Shown here: in pieces, positions 13,556-27,306 of the stretch | How positions within the stretch are numbered: position 1 is the first letter of the stretch | Layout: each line of letters starts with the position of its first letter | NCBI RefSeq assembly: GCF_036373705.1 | Contig: NC_089858.1 | Location: 34,570,749 to 34,634,748, forward strand | Source: Amia ocellicauda | Taxonomy: Eukaryota > Chordata > Actinopteri > Amiiformes > Amiidae | Reading direction: 5' to 3' | Length of the DNA stretch: 64,000 bases | Position numbers and translations under genes: made by a program | Notes under the pieces: generated by a model | The model's database searches: none | What the model was told of the DNA's origin: nothing | The model's input: only the letters and a program-made list of their open reading frames with translations

Positions 13556-13932
13556 CAATGTCACAAGCACTCCACAAATCAGCAAAAAACTGCTCAGGAT
13601 ATTCTATAGCCATGTGGCAAAATGTTTTGTGGTCTGATGAAACTAAAATTGAACATTTTGACCTAAATGCAAAGCATTATGTTGGACGCAAACCCATCAC
13701 AGTGCATCACCCAAACAACTTGAACAGTTTTGTAAACAAGAATGGTCAAATATTGTCAAATCTAGTTTTGTATTCATATTTATATACATATGAATTCAGA
13801 TTTTTCTTCTGTTCACTCACTTTTCATTTTGTTAATTGATAAATAGAATCTATTAACATGTCTATTTTTGAAAGCATTCTTACTTTACAGCATTTTTTCA
13901 CACCTGCCTAAAACTTTTGCACAGTACTGTAT
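13556..13932 (+). pseudogene. Tc1-like transposase remnant with one terminal repeat
   Basis: A + strand frame contains [19 protein letters not shown] (about 13624-13680), the first catalytic-aspartate block of Tc1-type transposases, followed by a PITVHHPNN block. It then runs into non-coding sequence. The right terminus near 13932 is the reverse complement of TACAGTACTGTGCAAAAG, an element end also found at 63952. The N-terminal DNA-binding region, the other catalytic residues and the left terminus are missing or unrecognisable, so this is a dead fragment. Confidence 0.75.
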
Positions 13933-14499
13933 AAATATATTCACAATAAAAACATTTCTCCACTAAACAGTGTGAAGTATGGTGTGTAGATAAAAGGAGA
14001 AAAAAAATCTTATTTACATGCATGAGACTAAGACACTGACACAGCAAAGTGTGAAACAAGTTCAAGGGGGTGCAGACTTTCTACAGGTACTTTAGCCTAT
14101 GAGTTTTAAACCGAAAGTGCACTGTGATTGTTGCGAAATCTCTTCCGGGTGTCCCGTACGACACACGTGGAATCGCTAGCAGACAGACACAAGCGCGACC
14201 ATTGCGTGTTAAAGGGCCACAGACCTCAGAGGGCTGGGGGGCCCCGCACTGGCGAAGCGAGCAGAGGGACTAAGCAGAGGGACAGCTAGTGGGGATACCG
14301 TACTTTCACAAAATTACTTGAATGGTGTGCCCTGTGTACTAAATAACATGGCAATGCATGTAAATGACGCCCTCTGTAATGCATGCATTGCTACATAGCA
14401 TGACAAAAGATGTACCTGTCCCAGCAATTACATCCTAAAAAAGACGAACGCTGAAGTGCGCCTCTACACGCAACTACAAGGTAGTGACGTATTTAAACC

Positions 14500-14869
14500 G
14501 CGACAAGCCTCTTGCGGCTCTCGGAGCCCCGCCCCCCGCCTCACCCACCCGGGATAACGTCGGTTGGAATGACGTCAGTGCGGGAGGAGGGTGCGCCATT
14601 TTGAAAGTGGAATGAGAGGGGAGGTAGAGAGAGAGAGAGGGAGAGTGAGTGAGTGAGTGAGTGAGTGAGAGAGAGAGTGTGTGTGAGGGAGAGAGAGAGC
14701 GAGAGAGAGAGAGGCAGGCAGGCAGGCAGGCAGGCAGAAAGGCGGCCGGCCCATCCAGCGCCCATAGCTTCCCGATCTGGTGCTATTACTGTCGAGTGCT
14801 TGCGGTTGGTCCGGGTCGGCGTCGGCGGCAGCAGCACCCCATCGCGCTCCGGAGATCTGCGCTCTCGCC
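14500..14869 (+). promoter_or_regulatory. PPP2R2A: PPP2R2A promoter and 5' UTR
   Basis: GC-rich sequence upstream of the start codon. It contains GCCCCGCCCCCCGCC (Sp1-like, about 14525-14540), a perfect CRE palindrome TGACGTCA at 14570-14577, and GCGCCATTTTG at about 14592, which resembles a YY1 site. A (GA)n/(GAGT)n tract (14628-14712) and (GCAG)n (about 14711-14737) follow and probably lie in the 5' UTR. No TATA box is evident, as expected for a housekeeping gene. The transcription start cannot be placed. Confidence 0.6.
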
Positions 14870-14876
14870 ATGGCAG
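14870..14876 (+). CDS. PPP2R2A: PPP2R2A coding exon 1
   Basis: Only seven coding bases, ATGGCAG, followed by the donor GTAACA. The start sits in a good context (GCCATGG). The Gly codon is completed by exon 2. A seven-base coding part is easy to miss but gives the family N terminus Met-Ala-Gly. Confidence 0.9.
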
Positions 14877-17800
14877 GTAACAGCAGCGCGGAGAAAAGAC
14901 AGCATGCACTGCAAAAGCGATGGATGCAGGCGCCCGGTGTGCCCTCCCTGCGAGAGCCCGGCATCCACTTCATCATGTCCACCCCTGTGCGTTTCCCCCC
15001 ATCCTCCGTCTTTCTCTCCCGCGGCTCCCCACGTTGTGCTCACGTCCAGCCGGGCCGAGGTGCCAAACCCCCCCCCCCCCGCTTGTGCATGTGTTGTTAT
15101 CCATATAGATGTGTGAGTATTCATACCAAACCTCCATATTCATGTGCCTTGATTTAATGCCTGAACGGTGTTGCACGGTGTACAGCAGTGTGTATGTGTA
15201 TGTATGTGGGGGGGGGTTGAGTATTTAGCCTACTCTTAACATCGGCTGCCTACGGCTTCATATACTTCCACCCCCCCCCCCAGTTATATTGTACAGGGCC
15301 TAAGTGGAAATCTCCTTTTCCTTATTCTTGCAAAACAATACATATATGCAAACGGGAGACCTGTGAATAATAATATTAGTCATCACTAGCGCCGTCCTCC
15401 AGCACAGCACAGCACAGCACAGCCTCCTGTATGTAATCGGCAGCTGATGCTGGGTAATAATATCGGATCCTCGCCCAGGGGGGTGCATTAGTATAGTGTC
15501 GTGTAGGTGCAGCTGCCCCGGAATTGAAATAGCCTTTATTTATTTATTTAAACGATGCATAAATAAATAAATAATACAGGGAGAAGGAAGATGGATGTGC
15601 CGTTTCGGAATGAAGGGTTATGGAGGGATGGAGGGAGATCGGACTTCCTTGATTTCACAGTATGCGAGATATGGAGGCACCTTGCGCCTGGTTTATGAAT
15701 AGGTGATGACGACCCTCCCCCCCACCCACCCCTGACATGTGTTGTCTTTTGCATTTATATAAATAGCCAAATAAACAGATCAATAACTCTGAACGAGCGG
15801 TCTAAGACTGATCGGGTGTTAAAGATAATCGTTCACTTGATTAAGTTAGAAAACGTTACTCTAACCCCCTCCATGGGCTCCAGATGCTTTTCACACCACG
15901 CAGGCGTCTCCTCTGCCTCTGAAACTCCCAGTGGATTTATGCAAGGTGGCCACAGTCCTATGCATGTAGAGTAGATTTAAAGAGAGACAGATGTTTCTTT
16001 AGGTGTTTTCTATAAATAGTTGCAGTGAGTTCTCAGACAGGCAGTCAAAAACACCCGTGCTCCTACCATTATCGCTGTTATTGATATTATAACCCCATTT
16101 GTTATGTCATAATCGTTACATCAAAGCTGTAGCCAGTGGGCTTCACATATCTGTGTCTGCCCGTTTATAATGTGCCAATGCACTCTAGAAAAGTGGTAAT
16201 GGCATTTAGAGTGAACGTGATACTTTACTCAAAACCCCCACCTGTACTTGTCATTTTTCTGTCAGCTGGACCACGGGTAACCAAGATCGGACCCTCCAGG
16301 GCTCTGAAACTCGCCTAACTTTGCTCTTCATGGCTTAACTGCTCGCAAAGTGGCATCCTTTACGTTACTTTTCCAGGAGGAGAGATCGGAAAAAGACCCA
16401 GAGCTGTTAGGATGCAGTCCTGTGCCACCCTTTTAGTAACAGCATGACGGAGATGGCCAGGCATTGCTTGTTTGCTAGGCTGCTCAGACCGTCGGGCAGT
16501 GGGAGGGAGGCTGTGCGTCTCGTTTGCCGGGGGACTCTGCACAACGCCGTTCCTCACAAACGTTTGGGAAGTTTGAAAATGGGTCGTTTCTGCCTTGCGT
16601 GACTGGGGTAGCTGCGTGCACTACCCTGGGCGCTGCCGCCCTGGGCCTGGGGCCGCTCAACCTGCAGGGTTTCACACGTGGCTTCAAATGATTGAGTGAA
16701 GGTTTAGCCTATGCTCCCCACCCCCACAGTCATGTTAAACTCCTCTCTGTACACGCAGATTGGATAACCGCATTATCTTTTCAGGGAGACCCGGTTCTGA
16801 AGCCGGTGGTTTGGATGGGAGATCGATTTCATTTTGGTTCCCTTAGATATGTCAGGGAAGCGCTGTGGTTTTCTCCTCCTCTGTGGCAGCGGATTCCAGT
16901 TTGTGTCTCGCACTGTGAAACCATCCAAAATCAGGTCAAGATCCCTTTTCTATCCTATCCTGTCCTCTCCTCACCCCCTCTCCTCTAATCTGATCAGATG
17001 TGCAAGATTATTCTTTGTTGTCGTGCAGCCTGTCCCTATTTTTCCGCAAAGGAGAGAAATACACACGTTTAGGATATTTTAAAATCGGCTTGATTGCTCT
17101 TCCTTCATCTTAATTAATTTTGATCCCAGTTTTAGATGTTTAATTTGGATTGTATTATATGATATTCAGAAATTTGCTAGTCGTGCACACACACAATCAT
17201 GATCACAATCCCTGTGGCTATATGCTGTGACTGGAAGTGCAGGCATTTTCAGATGTCATCGAGCGGTTAGATGATTTGTGGGTGTGTTTGAAGTCCTGAG
17301 TTTATAGAGGTAGACTGAGGTCGACCCCAGCCAGAACCAGGCTGTCCACTTCTGCACGATGCTGATCTTGTTTTTCTTTTTTCGCCTCCCTCCCTCCATT
17401 TTTTTTTTTTTTTTTTTTTTTTAAAACAACCGGTTTTCTTTTTTCTGCACTGTTCTGTATTTCTGTGTTAAAGGTACTATGACATCTCTCCAGAATGCAG
17501 GGTGTGGATATAATTAAGTAAAAACATGCTTGTGCTTTAGAGATTTATGTGTGTGTTTTAAAACCAGAACCATTCAGTGTAGAAGAATACCTTCATTCAA
17601 TACTTAATTTATTTTTCCTGGAAACTGAGACATAACACATCGTGCTGTGTAAAGCAAAGCATTAGAGTCTTGCCGATGTGGTCGCCATGTTTACAGTATG
17701 TGGTGCCTAATTCCAAGACTATGGGGTCCTTTCATGACTTTCCAATGTTGAATGGGAGCTTCACACACACAGTGTTTCTCCCCACCACTGTACGAGTGGA

Positions 17801-20800
17801 GACCAGTCCCATGTGAGTGTAGCGACTCCTCTCAGACCGCGGTGGCACTGGCTCTGCGCTGCTTTACGAAGGAGTAAGAATAGCAGCCCCATTGTGTAGC
17901 AGCCTGCTCTATCCTCTACCAGCCATGCCCCGCTGCAGCCTCCCATATGTGTCCGTGTGCCCCGGGTGGTGCCAGGTGCCGGAGGTGGACTTTGTCGTTA
18001 AGATTTGCATGGACAGAAGTGCCAATAAAAGTACATCCACTGTATTAGTTTTTCGCTGCTTCGTCAAGTTTGCAAAAGCGTCTGCAGATCCCGACTGTCT
18101 GTCTGTCTGTGCAACATGGTAGTTTGTTTTGAAAGCAGTGGTGCAACATTAACATCCTTCCCCCTACCCACTTCCTGGATGGTTGATGTTTTTTTTTTTT
18201 TTTAAGCATTTGATAAAGACAGACCACGCAGATAAAATGTTATCTGTGACAAATGTGTATGGGTATGCATCTAACACACAGAAGAAAATCACTCAATTCT
18301 TCATATATTTATATAAATAAACACCTCCAGTCATTATTCTAGAGTTCAGTCAGCTAATTTAAATCAATCACACCTTCACAGTTTGTTCCCCCCCGCAATA
18401 TGAAGAAACAAAATTCTCAGACACAGCCTACACTGCGAGTCTGTCACACCTCGCCAGAGAAACCGTTCCTCCGAGTGCCGTGAGAATGGAGGAGAGAGCG
18501 AGGAGGAGAACATCACTATCTGTATCAATAATATATGAAATTGCATTTGAAGCTGACTGTTCTGTCTGTCTGTTCTTCCCAGGCGCCGGCGGTGGTGGCA
18601 ATGACGTCCAGTGGTGTTTCTCTCAGGTTAAAGGTGCCATCGATGATGACGTGGCAGAAGGTAAGATCTCGGACCCTGCTCTCACTGTGACCTTAATGTG
18701 TTTTTGTGCTTCGAAATTTATAGCGTTTGACACCGAACCTGAGCTTGTTAGCCTCTCTCCGATGCAGGGAGTTCAGTGTTGTTCAGTGGTTGTCTTTTTA
18801 CTTCCAGATTTAAGGGTTTGTTTTTATTTATTCTGCTTTTATTATAATATTATGCATAATTTATTGTCAAGGGAGTAGGGATTTCTCATGCAGTCGCTTG
18901 TGGTTTTGAAGCATTGAAGTTTGCGTGCGTGAGCGTCGAACACGGCACACAGATGTGGAAATGACTCTCATGCTTGGGGGGGGGGTCCTGTCTGCTGGCG
19001 CTGTGCAGTGTGGCGGACACCACCAGAGATGCTAAGGAAGGTCATGGTGGGTATCGGTGATGCTTGACTTGCTTGTTGCGTTTGCCTCAACAGGGAGTGT
19101 TTGACGACTATCTGAAGATCTACAACTGCTGTTGTATTGATTTGAAGCAGGTTTGGGATTGAGTTGGGGTCAGGTAGAGAGAGTGCATTGCAGAGCAGGG
19201 GTAGTAGGGGTGGATTTGAAGCTAAGGGGTAGGGGTATTAATAGGCAGTGAATTGGGGGATGTGTGCAAACTGGTTGCAATTATTCTTATTCAAACCTGA
19301 AGTCTGTGGGACTCGAGCAATGGCCGACTGAAACAACTGGCAGACATTTGCTCTGGTCAACTGATTTGACCTCTGCAAGGAAAGCAGCAAGATTGATCTG
19401 GGAAATTTAGCAGGGGGAAGCTGGTGATTTACTTGGATCGATAATAATAGTTTTGCCCTTCCCTGGTAATGCCCACAGCAAGAGCAGCGCAGTGTTGGCG
19501 TCCCCAGGTGCTGGGCTGTGCCAGGGTGTGTGGGTGGGGCGCTGCCGGAGACCGGGTGACAGGGTTGGCACTGAGGTTTGTAACAAATGAGGAGAGAGAG
19601 AGAGGGGTGAGGGGAGGAGGAAGACATTTACAGCATTAGAGAGGGAGGGAGAGCGAGAGAGGGGCAGGAGAGGCAGGGCAGAGACTAAGGAGAGTAGGTG
19701 AAAGAGAGAGGTTGGGCTGGTAGGGGCACCTCTCTTGGCATGCTGTCCTCATTGTCTGCTGTGCAAGCAGTAGCTGTGTGTGTTGTACATCATGTGACAA
19801 AAAAATAATACAGCTGATTTGCCAAGTCATGATCATGTTATTTTATTATTAGTTTTATTTATTTATGATTGGTTGGTAACCTCTGGGTATTTGTACTTTG
19901 AAACATTAAAGAAAATACAGATTTGTCGAGTCAGGAAGTGGTTACAGCACTTATTTTTAATGCACTTTTCTTTTTAGTGCACATATTGGTGATTTATTTG
20001 TTGATCATTACTAATGTCTGGCATTTTGTGCCTTTCGTGGGCGCAACAGGACTTTCAAATTCAAAAACTCCTGTGCAGCTAGAACGATCCTTGAGTTATG
20101 AAATGTAACAAATCCATATGAGTTGGATATTGTTCTTTAAACCCATAAGTGCCCCCTCAGCATTGGATTCCTGCGATGCTTTGCTTTGCTTTTTAAACAC
20201 CCCGTCTCTTGCCTGTTGGGTGCTTTTCCTCTCGCTGGCCAGGTGTTGGTTTCTATATCGCCCTGCGGTGTGGAGGTGGATCTTGTTAAAGCCACCTGGC
20301 AGAAACAACGGGGACACAATTCTGTCAACACACTGCCAGCTGTGCTTTACTTGACACAGCACCGTGGCCCGGTAGCTCAGGTTGCAGCTGAAGGGACCGG
20401 TGTGGCCAAACAAGGGGACGGCCAAGTGTGAGTGTGTGCAGTGTGGAGGTTCGGGGTATTGTGTGGGGGTCGCAGGAGGCGAAGCAGGTGAAAGTGGGCT
20501 CGCACAGGTTGGTTATGGTGGCGTCTTGGTGTGGGACCAGCTGTTGGCATGTTGTTGGTGTGTGATCATGGAGCAGATAGTGTGTGTGTGTGTGTTTCCC
20601 TCTGCCCTTTGTTAGGGAGCGGAATTGTGTGTGGAGCAAACTAGATCCCTTCTCTCCTCTCTCGGGCACGTGCCCAGCACCCGGGCTATCGCTGCCCCAC
20701 ACCAGGCCAGTGCCAGAGCTGTGATAAGGCCTGGATTGTGTGTGGCGCACAGGGGAAGGAGGGGGCAGCGGGGCACATCCGTAGAGCCCTGACAGATGGG

Positions 20801-22195
20801 GCTTTGACAGGGCCGGCGCAGGTGTGAAGCGTAGACAGCTGGGGGTTAAGAGAGAAGTCCTCCCTCTGCCCTGGCCTGTCTCTCACAGATGCAACAATTG
20901 GTTTGAGTAAGAATACGTCTGTTCAGATTTCTTCCACTTTAATTAGATAAAGTAGAGGGGGATAATTAAAAGACAATTTAGATTTTCCTAAGGCCTGCAT
21001 AGTTGGCAAGGTTGCGTTCGTTCTTGAGGTCACAAGGTCACATTCTATGACGCTTTCGGCACTTTTCCGAACATGACAGGTGTGGCTTTGTATTTATAAA
21101 CCGTTTAAAATTGCCCCCCAGGAACGCACCTTCTTGGAAAAAGATCGAATCCTATTAGAGTCACTTGGCACAGCCGAAGTCATGGAAGGTATTTGACACG
21201 GTGATGTGGTGCGTATGATGCCCATCGGTCACCTCGTGTGCCCCCCTGAAAGTGGTGCGCTATGATGAGACTCCCCTTGCCCAGCAGTTTGATCCACAGC
21301 TGGTTGTGGGCGTGAAGCCTACAAGCCATCCGTGCTTTTCACTTTGTCTTTCTGCTGACATGGTCATGTTCTCTCGCGCTTTCTCTGCCCCCTCACCCTC
21401 ATCCCTGCCGCTGTGCTCCCTGCCCCCTCTCCCCGGCCCCAGGGAGGTTAGCACTACACAAAAGACCCCCCCCCCCCCCCCCCCACCTCCTTTCTCCCTC
21501 TATTGTCCTTCTACTTCACTTGGCAACAAAGAGTTAATGCCGGCCTGCCCTAGCCTTCATGAGAGTGAAGTGTGTGGGATTGTGGGATTGTGTGGAACGG
21601 AGAGGGGAGAGTTTTCCGAATTGTGCAGATTCAGAAATAGCATGCCCCCTCACCACCCGAGTCTTAAGCACCATCACAATTTTTGTTAAAATCTCTGCTC
21701 CCTGTGCTAACACGCTTCAGATGTCAGCTGTAGGTGGCCAGGTGCTCTACTGCTTCATGTGGGAGATTTGTGGTTCAATCCCAGCCTCTACCCTTCTGTA
21801 CACCCAGCAGTGCAGTGACTGTGCAGCGGGTCAGTACAGTGCAGTAGATGACTGCAGCAGTACAGTACAGTGCAGTATACTACAGTCCAGACAGTGGCCC
21901 TGCAGCCACAGTGCAGTATACTACAGTCCAGACAGTGGTCCTGCAGCCACAGCAGCTGATGCACGACTCGTCCAGGCTTTTGAAGTGCTATCTGGTTAGT
22001 TTTAACAGACGCTAGAAAAGGGCACAGTGAGCACAACCCCCTCTGCACAGGGACCCTGAGGATGTATTCAGACCTACTGCATGTGCACAATCCCTTTTCA
22101 TTCTAGTAGTCTTTATTTATCTCTTTCTGCTCCATGTACTGTTTTCTCTGCTACTCCTGCATGCTCTCACAATACTGGTGATTTACTCCCCCTCC

Positions 22196-22227
<32 letters not shown>

Positions 22228-25200
22228 AATTCGTACCCGTTATATGCAGTCTGATATTAATCATAAAAGGTTGAAACAAAAAGTCAATAACCAGTTTAAG
22301 CCAAAAAAGCGCCCGGGCGCTCAGGCGGCTGCTGTGAGTCTCGCGGTGGTGATATCCGGCGTGGCGTCTGGCAGATGTCTGACTTGGCCGGGGCCGTTGC
22401 TTGTGTGCAGAGATTACATAAGGCCTTGGGCAGCGACAGTGTGTGTGCGGAGGCTCAGGTACAGAGGATCAGGGCCGGAGATTGCTGTACTGTGTGTGTT
22501 GTGGGGTGGGGGGGTAGCCATCAGACACCTGTGTGGGAGGGTAACAGGATGTGCCCCCACTGCGTGGCTCTGTGGGGAAAAAGCCATTGGGTTTTCAGGG
22601 TATCTATCTGGCCATGCAAATGAGACCTCATGCAGGCACGCATGCAGAGAAGGCAAATCACGCCAAACATGAAAGGGAGTAGGCACCAACCCAGTGGGAG
22701 GCAGTACAGGTCTGTTCTCAGGGGGCCATGCAGGGCCTGAGGCAGATGGTATTCATCAGTAATTTTGGACTGTATTATTCTTATTGCACTTTTGTATTGC
22801 TCTTATATCCTGCAAGTCACCCTGGATAAGGGCATCTGCCCAAAAAAAATATAATAAAGATCTTGTAAGATAATGGTGTTTTAAGATTTGAAAAATTGTG
22901 AACTTAAGATATCGAGATATACACAACCCACTTTCCTGGCGCTAGCTCCCACTCGCGGTGGCGTTTTCCTCCTTTTGGGCCGGACAGTGTTTTAAAATGG
23001 GGAAGTTTGTTTATCGATTGGCGTCTGTTCTAAATTTTTCAGGAATCCACTCGGCAATTCTATCGTTTGAAAATTAAACGAACGGTGTCTCTTGTTTCCT
23101 TAAGTGCTTTTTTGAATGCATTAGGGAAGGTCCTGCTCCCTACACTGGCCCTGGAAAATGGTGAGCGCTGAGCAGCTGCGTTAGGGCTGTGTTTAGTTTT
23201 TGTATTAATCTGTCCCAGCACTCGGGGTACCTGACCTGGTCATGTCTTCTCTCCTGCCTCCTGCAGCTGATATCATCTCTACGGTTGAGTTCAATCACTC
23301 GGGGGAGCTACTCGCCACGGGGGACAAAGGCGGCCGAGTGGTCATCTTCCAGCAGGAGCCAGAGGTCAGAGGTGTTCCCTACCACTCCCTTTAATCTCCG
23401 TGCAGCACCCCCCCCCCCCGATATCTCCCCTTGGCTTCTCTGTTGCTCTCGCTCTGGTTCACCCCTCAGTGCTTCCTGTGTAGTTCACTCTCTCTCGCTC
23501 TCTATCCCCTGCACTCTTCCTCTCCCTCACTCTCCCTCTCCGTCGCTCTCAGAACAAGAGCCAGCCCCAGTGCCGGGGGGAGTACAATGTTTACAGCACG
23601 TTCCAGAGCCACGAGCCGGAGTTCGACTACCTGAAGAGTTTAGAGATCGAGGAGAAAATCAACAAGATCCGATGGTTGCCCCAGAAGAACGCCGCGCAGT
23701 TCCTGTTGTCCACAAACGGTGAGCGAATCATGCCAAGATGTAATTGAATGAGTACGTGATGACTCGGTTCAAGTGCCACAGGAGGAGAGAAGGCGTTTGT
23801 GTCCCATGCTCTCATTTCCGTAAATCCCCTCCCCAAGGATTCCAGAGTCAAGGAAGTGATCCGCCATTACAGTCTGACCCGTTGAGGATGTGCAAGAAGC
23901 AGAACAAAGATAATCAGTTAGGTTCTTCCTGTCGGCACTCCTTCCTCCATCCTTCATCCTCAAGTCATTGTCTTATGAGTCCAGCCGCCCGGGGAGCCAG
24001 CGCTCTCTGCCCAGCAGGGTCCACTTAATCGGCTTTGGCTGTTTTCTAGTCCTAGTGGAGCAGACGGAGAATACTGTGGACTCTGGGTCTCGGTCTACAA
24101 GGGTGTTGAGGCCTTCCTCATACTGTGCTCACCTGACTCGACTCGGCCCGGTCCAGGGATGCGGTCTTATTTTGATCTACATTTGCTGTCAGAATTTGAA
24201 TCCTTCGTTTTAGTTTCGTAGAATTTGTGCAGGATTTAGTTTTCCTCTGTTTTTGTAAGTGGTGTCTGTGTCTGTCTGTAGAACGCCGCATCTTAGTAAT
24301 TAAACCATATAGGCCTACACTGCCTAAACTGAAGGGTGTTTGCTGAGTAACTTAAGAGAAACGGCGTGTTTTGCAGATAAAACAATCAAACTGTGGAAGA
24401 TCAGTGAACGAGACAAGAGGCCAGAGGGGTACAACCTGAAGGAGGAGGACGGCCGGATACGAGACCACTCTGCGCTCACAACACTAAGGGTAGGGAGAGG
24501 GAGAGGAAAAACTGTTTTTATCTCTGTCCACGTGCGAGTCTCGCTATTAACCCCCTGCCCCCGCCAGGTCCCAGTGTTCCGGCCCATGGACCTGATGGTG
24601 GAGGCCAGCCCCCGGCGCGTCTTCGCCAACGCACATACCTACCACATCAACTCCATCTCCGTGAACTCGGACTACGAGACGTACCTGTCCGCCGACGACC
24701 TGCGCATCAACCTCTGGCACCTGGAGATCACCGACCGCAGCTTCAGTATCCTCCACATCGGCACCAGACTGTAGGCCGGGGCCTCTTCGGCCGTGTGTGC
24801 GCGCTCCTGCGTGTGCGAGTGCGCTTAGCCGTCTCCCGTCTGTCCCTCTGTCTGTCCGCTCCGGTTTGCCCTTGACCCCCCCCGCCCCTCAGACATCGTG
24901 GACATCAAGCCGGCCAACATGGAGGAGCTGACGGAGGTGATCACAGCGGCCGAGTTCCACCCCAACCAGTGCAACACTTTCGTGTACAGCAGCAGCAAGG
25001 GCACCATCCGGCTGTGCGACATGCGGGCCTCGGCGCTCTGCGACAAGCACTCCAAACGTCAGTACCGCTTCCTCTTGCAGCGAAGCGCAAAATAAACGAG
25101 CCGCTTCGGTGTTTGTAGGTCAGAGAGACCCGTTTCCGAATCGCGTTTCACTTTGTTTGCTTGCTTCCCCCCCGTGGCAGTGTTTGAGGAGCCGGAGGAC

Positions 25201-27269
25201 CCCAGCAACCGGTCGTTCTTCTCGGAAATCATCTCGTCCATCTCCGACGTCAAGTTCAGCCACAGCGGCCGCTACATGATGACCAGAGACTACCTGTCCG
25301 TCAAGATCTGGGACCTCAACATGGAGACCCGGCCGGTGGAGACGTACCAGGTCAGGAGAGGGGTGGGGGACTGGGAGGGGGCAGCGAGGGGAGAGGGTGG
25401 TTGTAGAAGTGAGGAGCAGTGGGAGGAAGGGAGGCAAGAGCGGACACAGGGGAGTGAAGGTTTTGGGGGGAGAGAGGTGGAAAGGATGGAGAGAGGCAGA
25501 GTGAAGGGAAGGAGAGATGGAGCTCTTGCCCCTGCATGGGGTTTTCTACGTGCTCAAGGCCAGCAGGGGGAGCCCAAGGACCAGACTGGCACGGTAGAGG
25601 AATAACCGAGGCCTAGACCAGAACAGCTCCGCCCTGAGGGCCTATTTGCCAGCAGTAGAAAGTGACCTCTGACAGTAGAACAAACCCCGGTCGGGTACAA
25701 GTGTATCACGGATCGGTCCAAGCCGTGATTTTTGTCCGGGCCGTAGTCTGGAAAGGGAGCGGCTCGATCTGGGGTTTGGAGATTCTTTTCCCTCCCCTCT
25801 TTTCCATGGCTCTGGTGCCCCTCGTAATTGAAGGTCTGTGGTCTGGGACCTCTGTCACTTCGATGAAAAAGCTATTTCATGTTTTCCTCTAGAGTGTGAA
25901 CGTGTCCGTCTTGCAAAATAAGCCGACCGTGTTCTCCCGGGGCAGGGAGATAGGGGCGGCCATTTTGAGTTTTGCCGTTGCTCTAAAATAAGAACTAAAT
26001 CTGCAGTTTGTAGGCAGTTTGGGTTTGTTGCTCCAATGTTCATCTCATTCAACACTGATGTAAATGCTCTCACCCCCAGGTCCATGAATACCTCAGGAGT
26101 AAGCTGTGCTCACTGTACGAGAATGACTGCATCTTCGACAAGTTCGAGTGCTGCTGGAATGGAAACGACAGGTAAGACTGACGGACTTGTTGCCCTTCTT
26201 TGCTGTGGTCTTTTCTCTGGAAACTTTGCCTTTTCTGAAATCCGAACGGAATATAATTTTTAAAGCTGAAAGATCAGTTAACCCGGAGAGTGGGAGAATA
26301 CTCGTTCAATACACTGGGCAGAATCTAGTGGCTCCCCACTCGGGCAGAGCATTGGCCGATTCACAGCCGCTTTCAAGAAGTGAGACGCCAACAGCTTCCA
26401 CTGATCTGGTGGATGTGTGTTTTTGTTTGCATAAAAAAAAAAAAGAGAGAGAAACAATTGAACAAAAATAAAGTAGCTGGAATTGGCTGCTTTGCCCAAG
26501 AGACACACATGGTCATATTTACAAAAGGGTTCATTTGTATTAAAAGATGAAAAGCAGTCACCCCATGCTGAGAAATAAACTAAGAAACCCAGCATTGAAT
26601 TTGCATTTGATCGCCTAAATTAGAACAAAGTTTTGTGTGACTCTTCCAGCTTCTTATTTTTAATTTGATTTATTTATTTCTCTTTGGCAGGATAAGCAGG
26701 TATTAACTTCTAGCATGAAGCGTTTTCTGACTGCCCTGAGAGGTGCCCCTAGGGTGTGAAACGGGTCACGTGGCCTATTGGCTGACAGTTTATTGGCTCC
26801 TGAGGTGTTGATTTGGCTAAGGGAGCTTCCCTGGACTTGTTTGGCTGCTCAGGTTTAATATCAGCAGTGCACACTGGGCTCTGGAGAGACCGTATCACTG
26901 TGGCTCTTTATCTCCGCCAAGCAGTGTGCGTGCGTGCGAGTGGGATTAAGTCCCTGGGGGAGGGGAGGGTTGTCGGGCCAGGGCATGGGAGTGGGAGTGG
27001 TGTTTGGGGTGGAGGGAGGTCTCTTAGTCAGTAGCATTGTTGCAGGAGAGAGACGGACAGATAGTGGGACACACACAGACACAGAGATCTAAAGTTTGCA
27101 TTGGGTGGTGTCCACTTATTTATGCGTTTTGTTCATTATTTCCAGTCCCTTTACCCCCGTTGTGCCCTGAGATGCACTTTCTGCTGAGGTTACAGTTCTG
27201 ATCAGGAAACCCCACCCCAGCCTCCAGCAATAAGCCCTGACCACACCACAATCGGGCTGAGAAATCTGT

Positions 27270-27306
<37 letters not shown>

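Larger units (their letters stand above)
18661..23266 (+). other. PPP2R2A: PPP2R2A intron 2 with repeats
   Basis: 4.6 kb. Contains a C run near 21468-21485, a 41-bp tandem duplication (21867-21948), a (TC)n tract (about 22205-22228), a possible tRNA-derived SINE head near 21725-21785 and a SINE-type tail near 22780-22850. No supported exon. Confidence 0.7.

Noticed and set aside
1..14000. Last exons of EBF2, the expected neighbour
   Set aside because: No frame resembling the EBF C-terminal region or its DNA-binding domain was seen on either strand.
14541..15124. Long frames on both strands around the PPP2R2A first exon
   Set aside because: GC-rich and GA-repeat sequence keeps frames open by chance; only the seven coding bases at 14870-14876 fit the protein.
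20360..20420. Possible tRNA gene (GGCCCGGTAGCTCAGG)
   Set aside because: The A-box-like word is not followed by a proper B box, anticodon stem or acceptor stem.
24340..24774. Single 144-residue frame spanning PPP2R2A exons 5 and 6
   Set aside because: It reads through intron 5 in frame, inserting intron-encoded residues, and adds a false tail after the exon 6 donor. The family sequence requires splicing.
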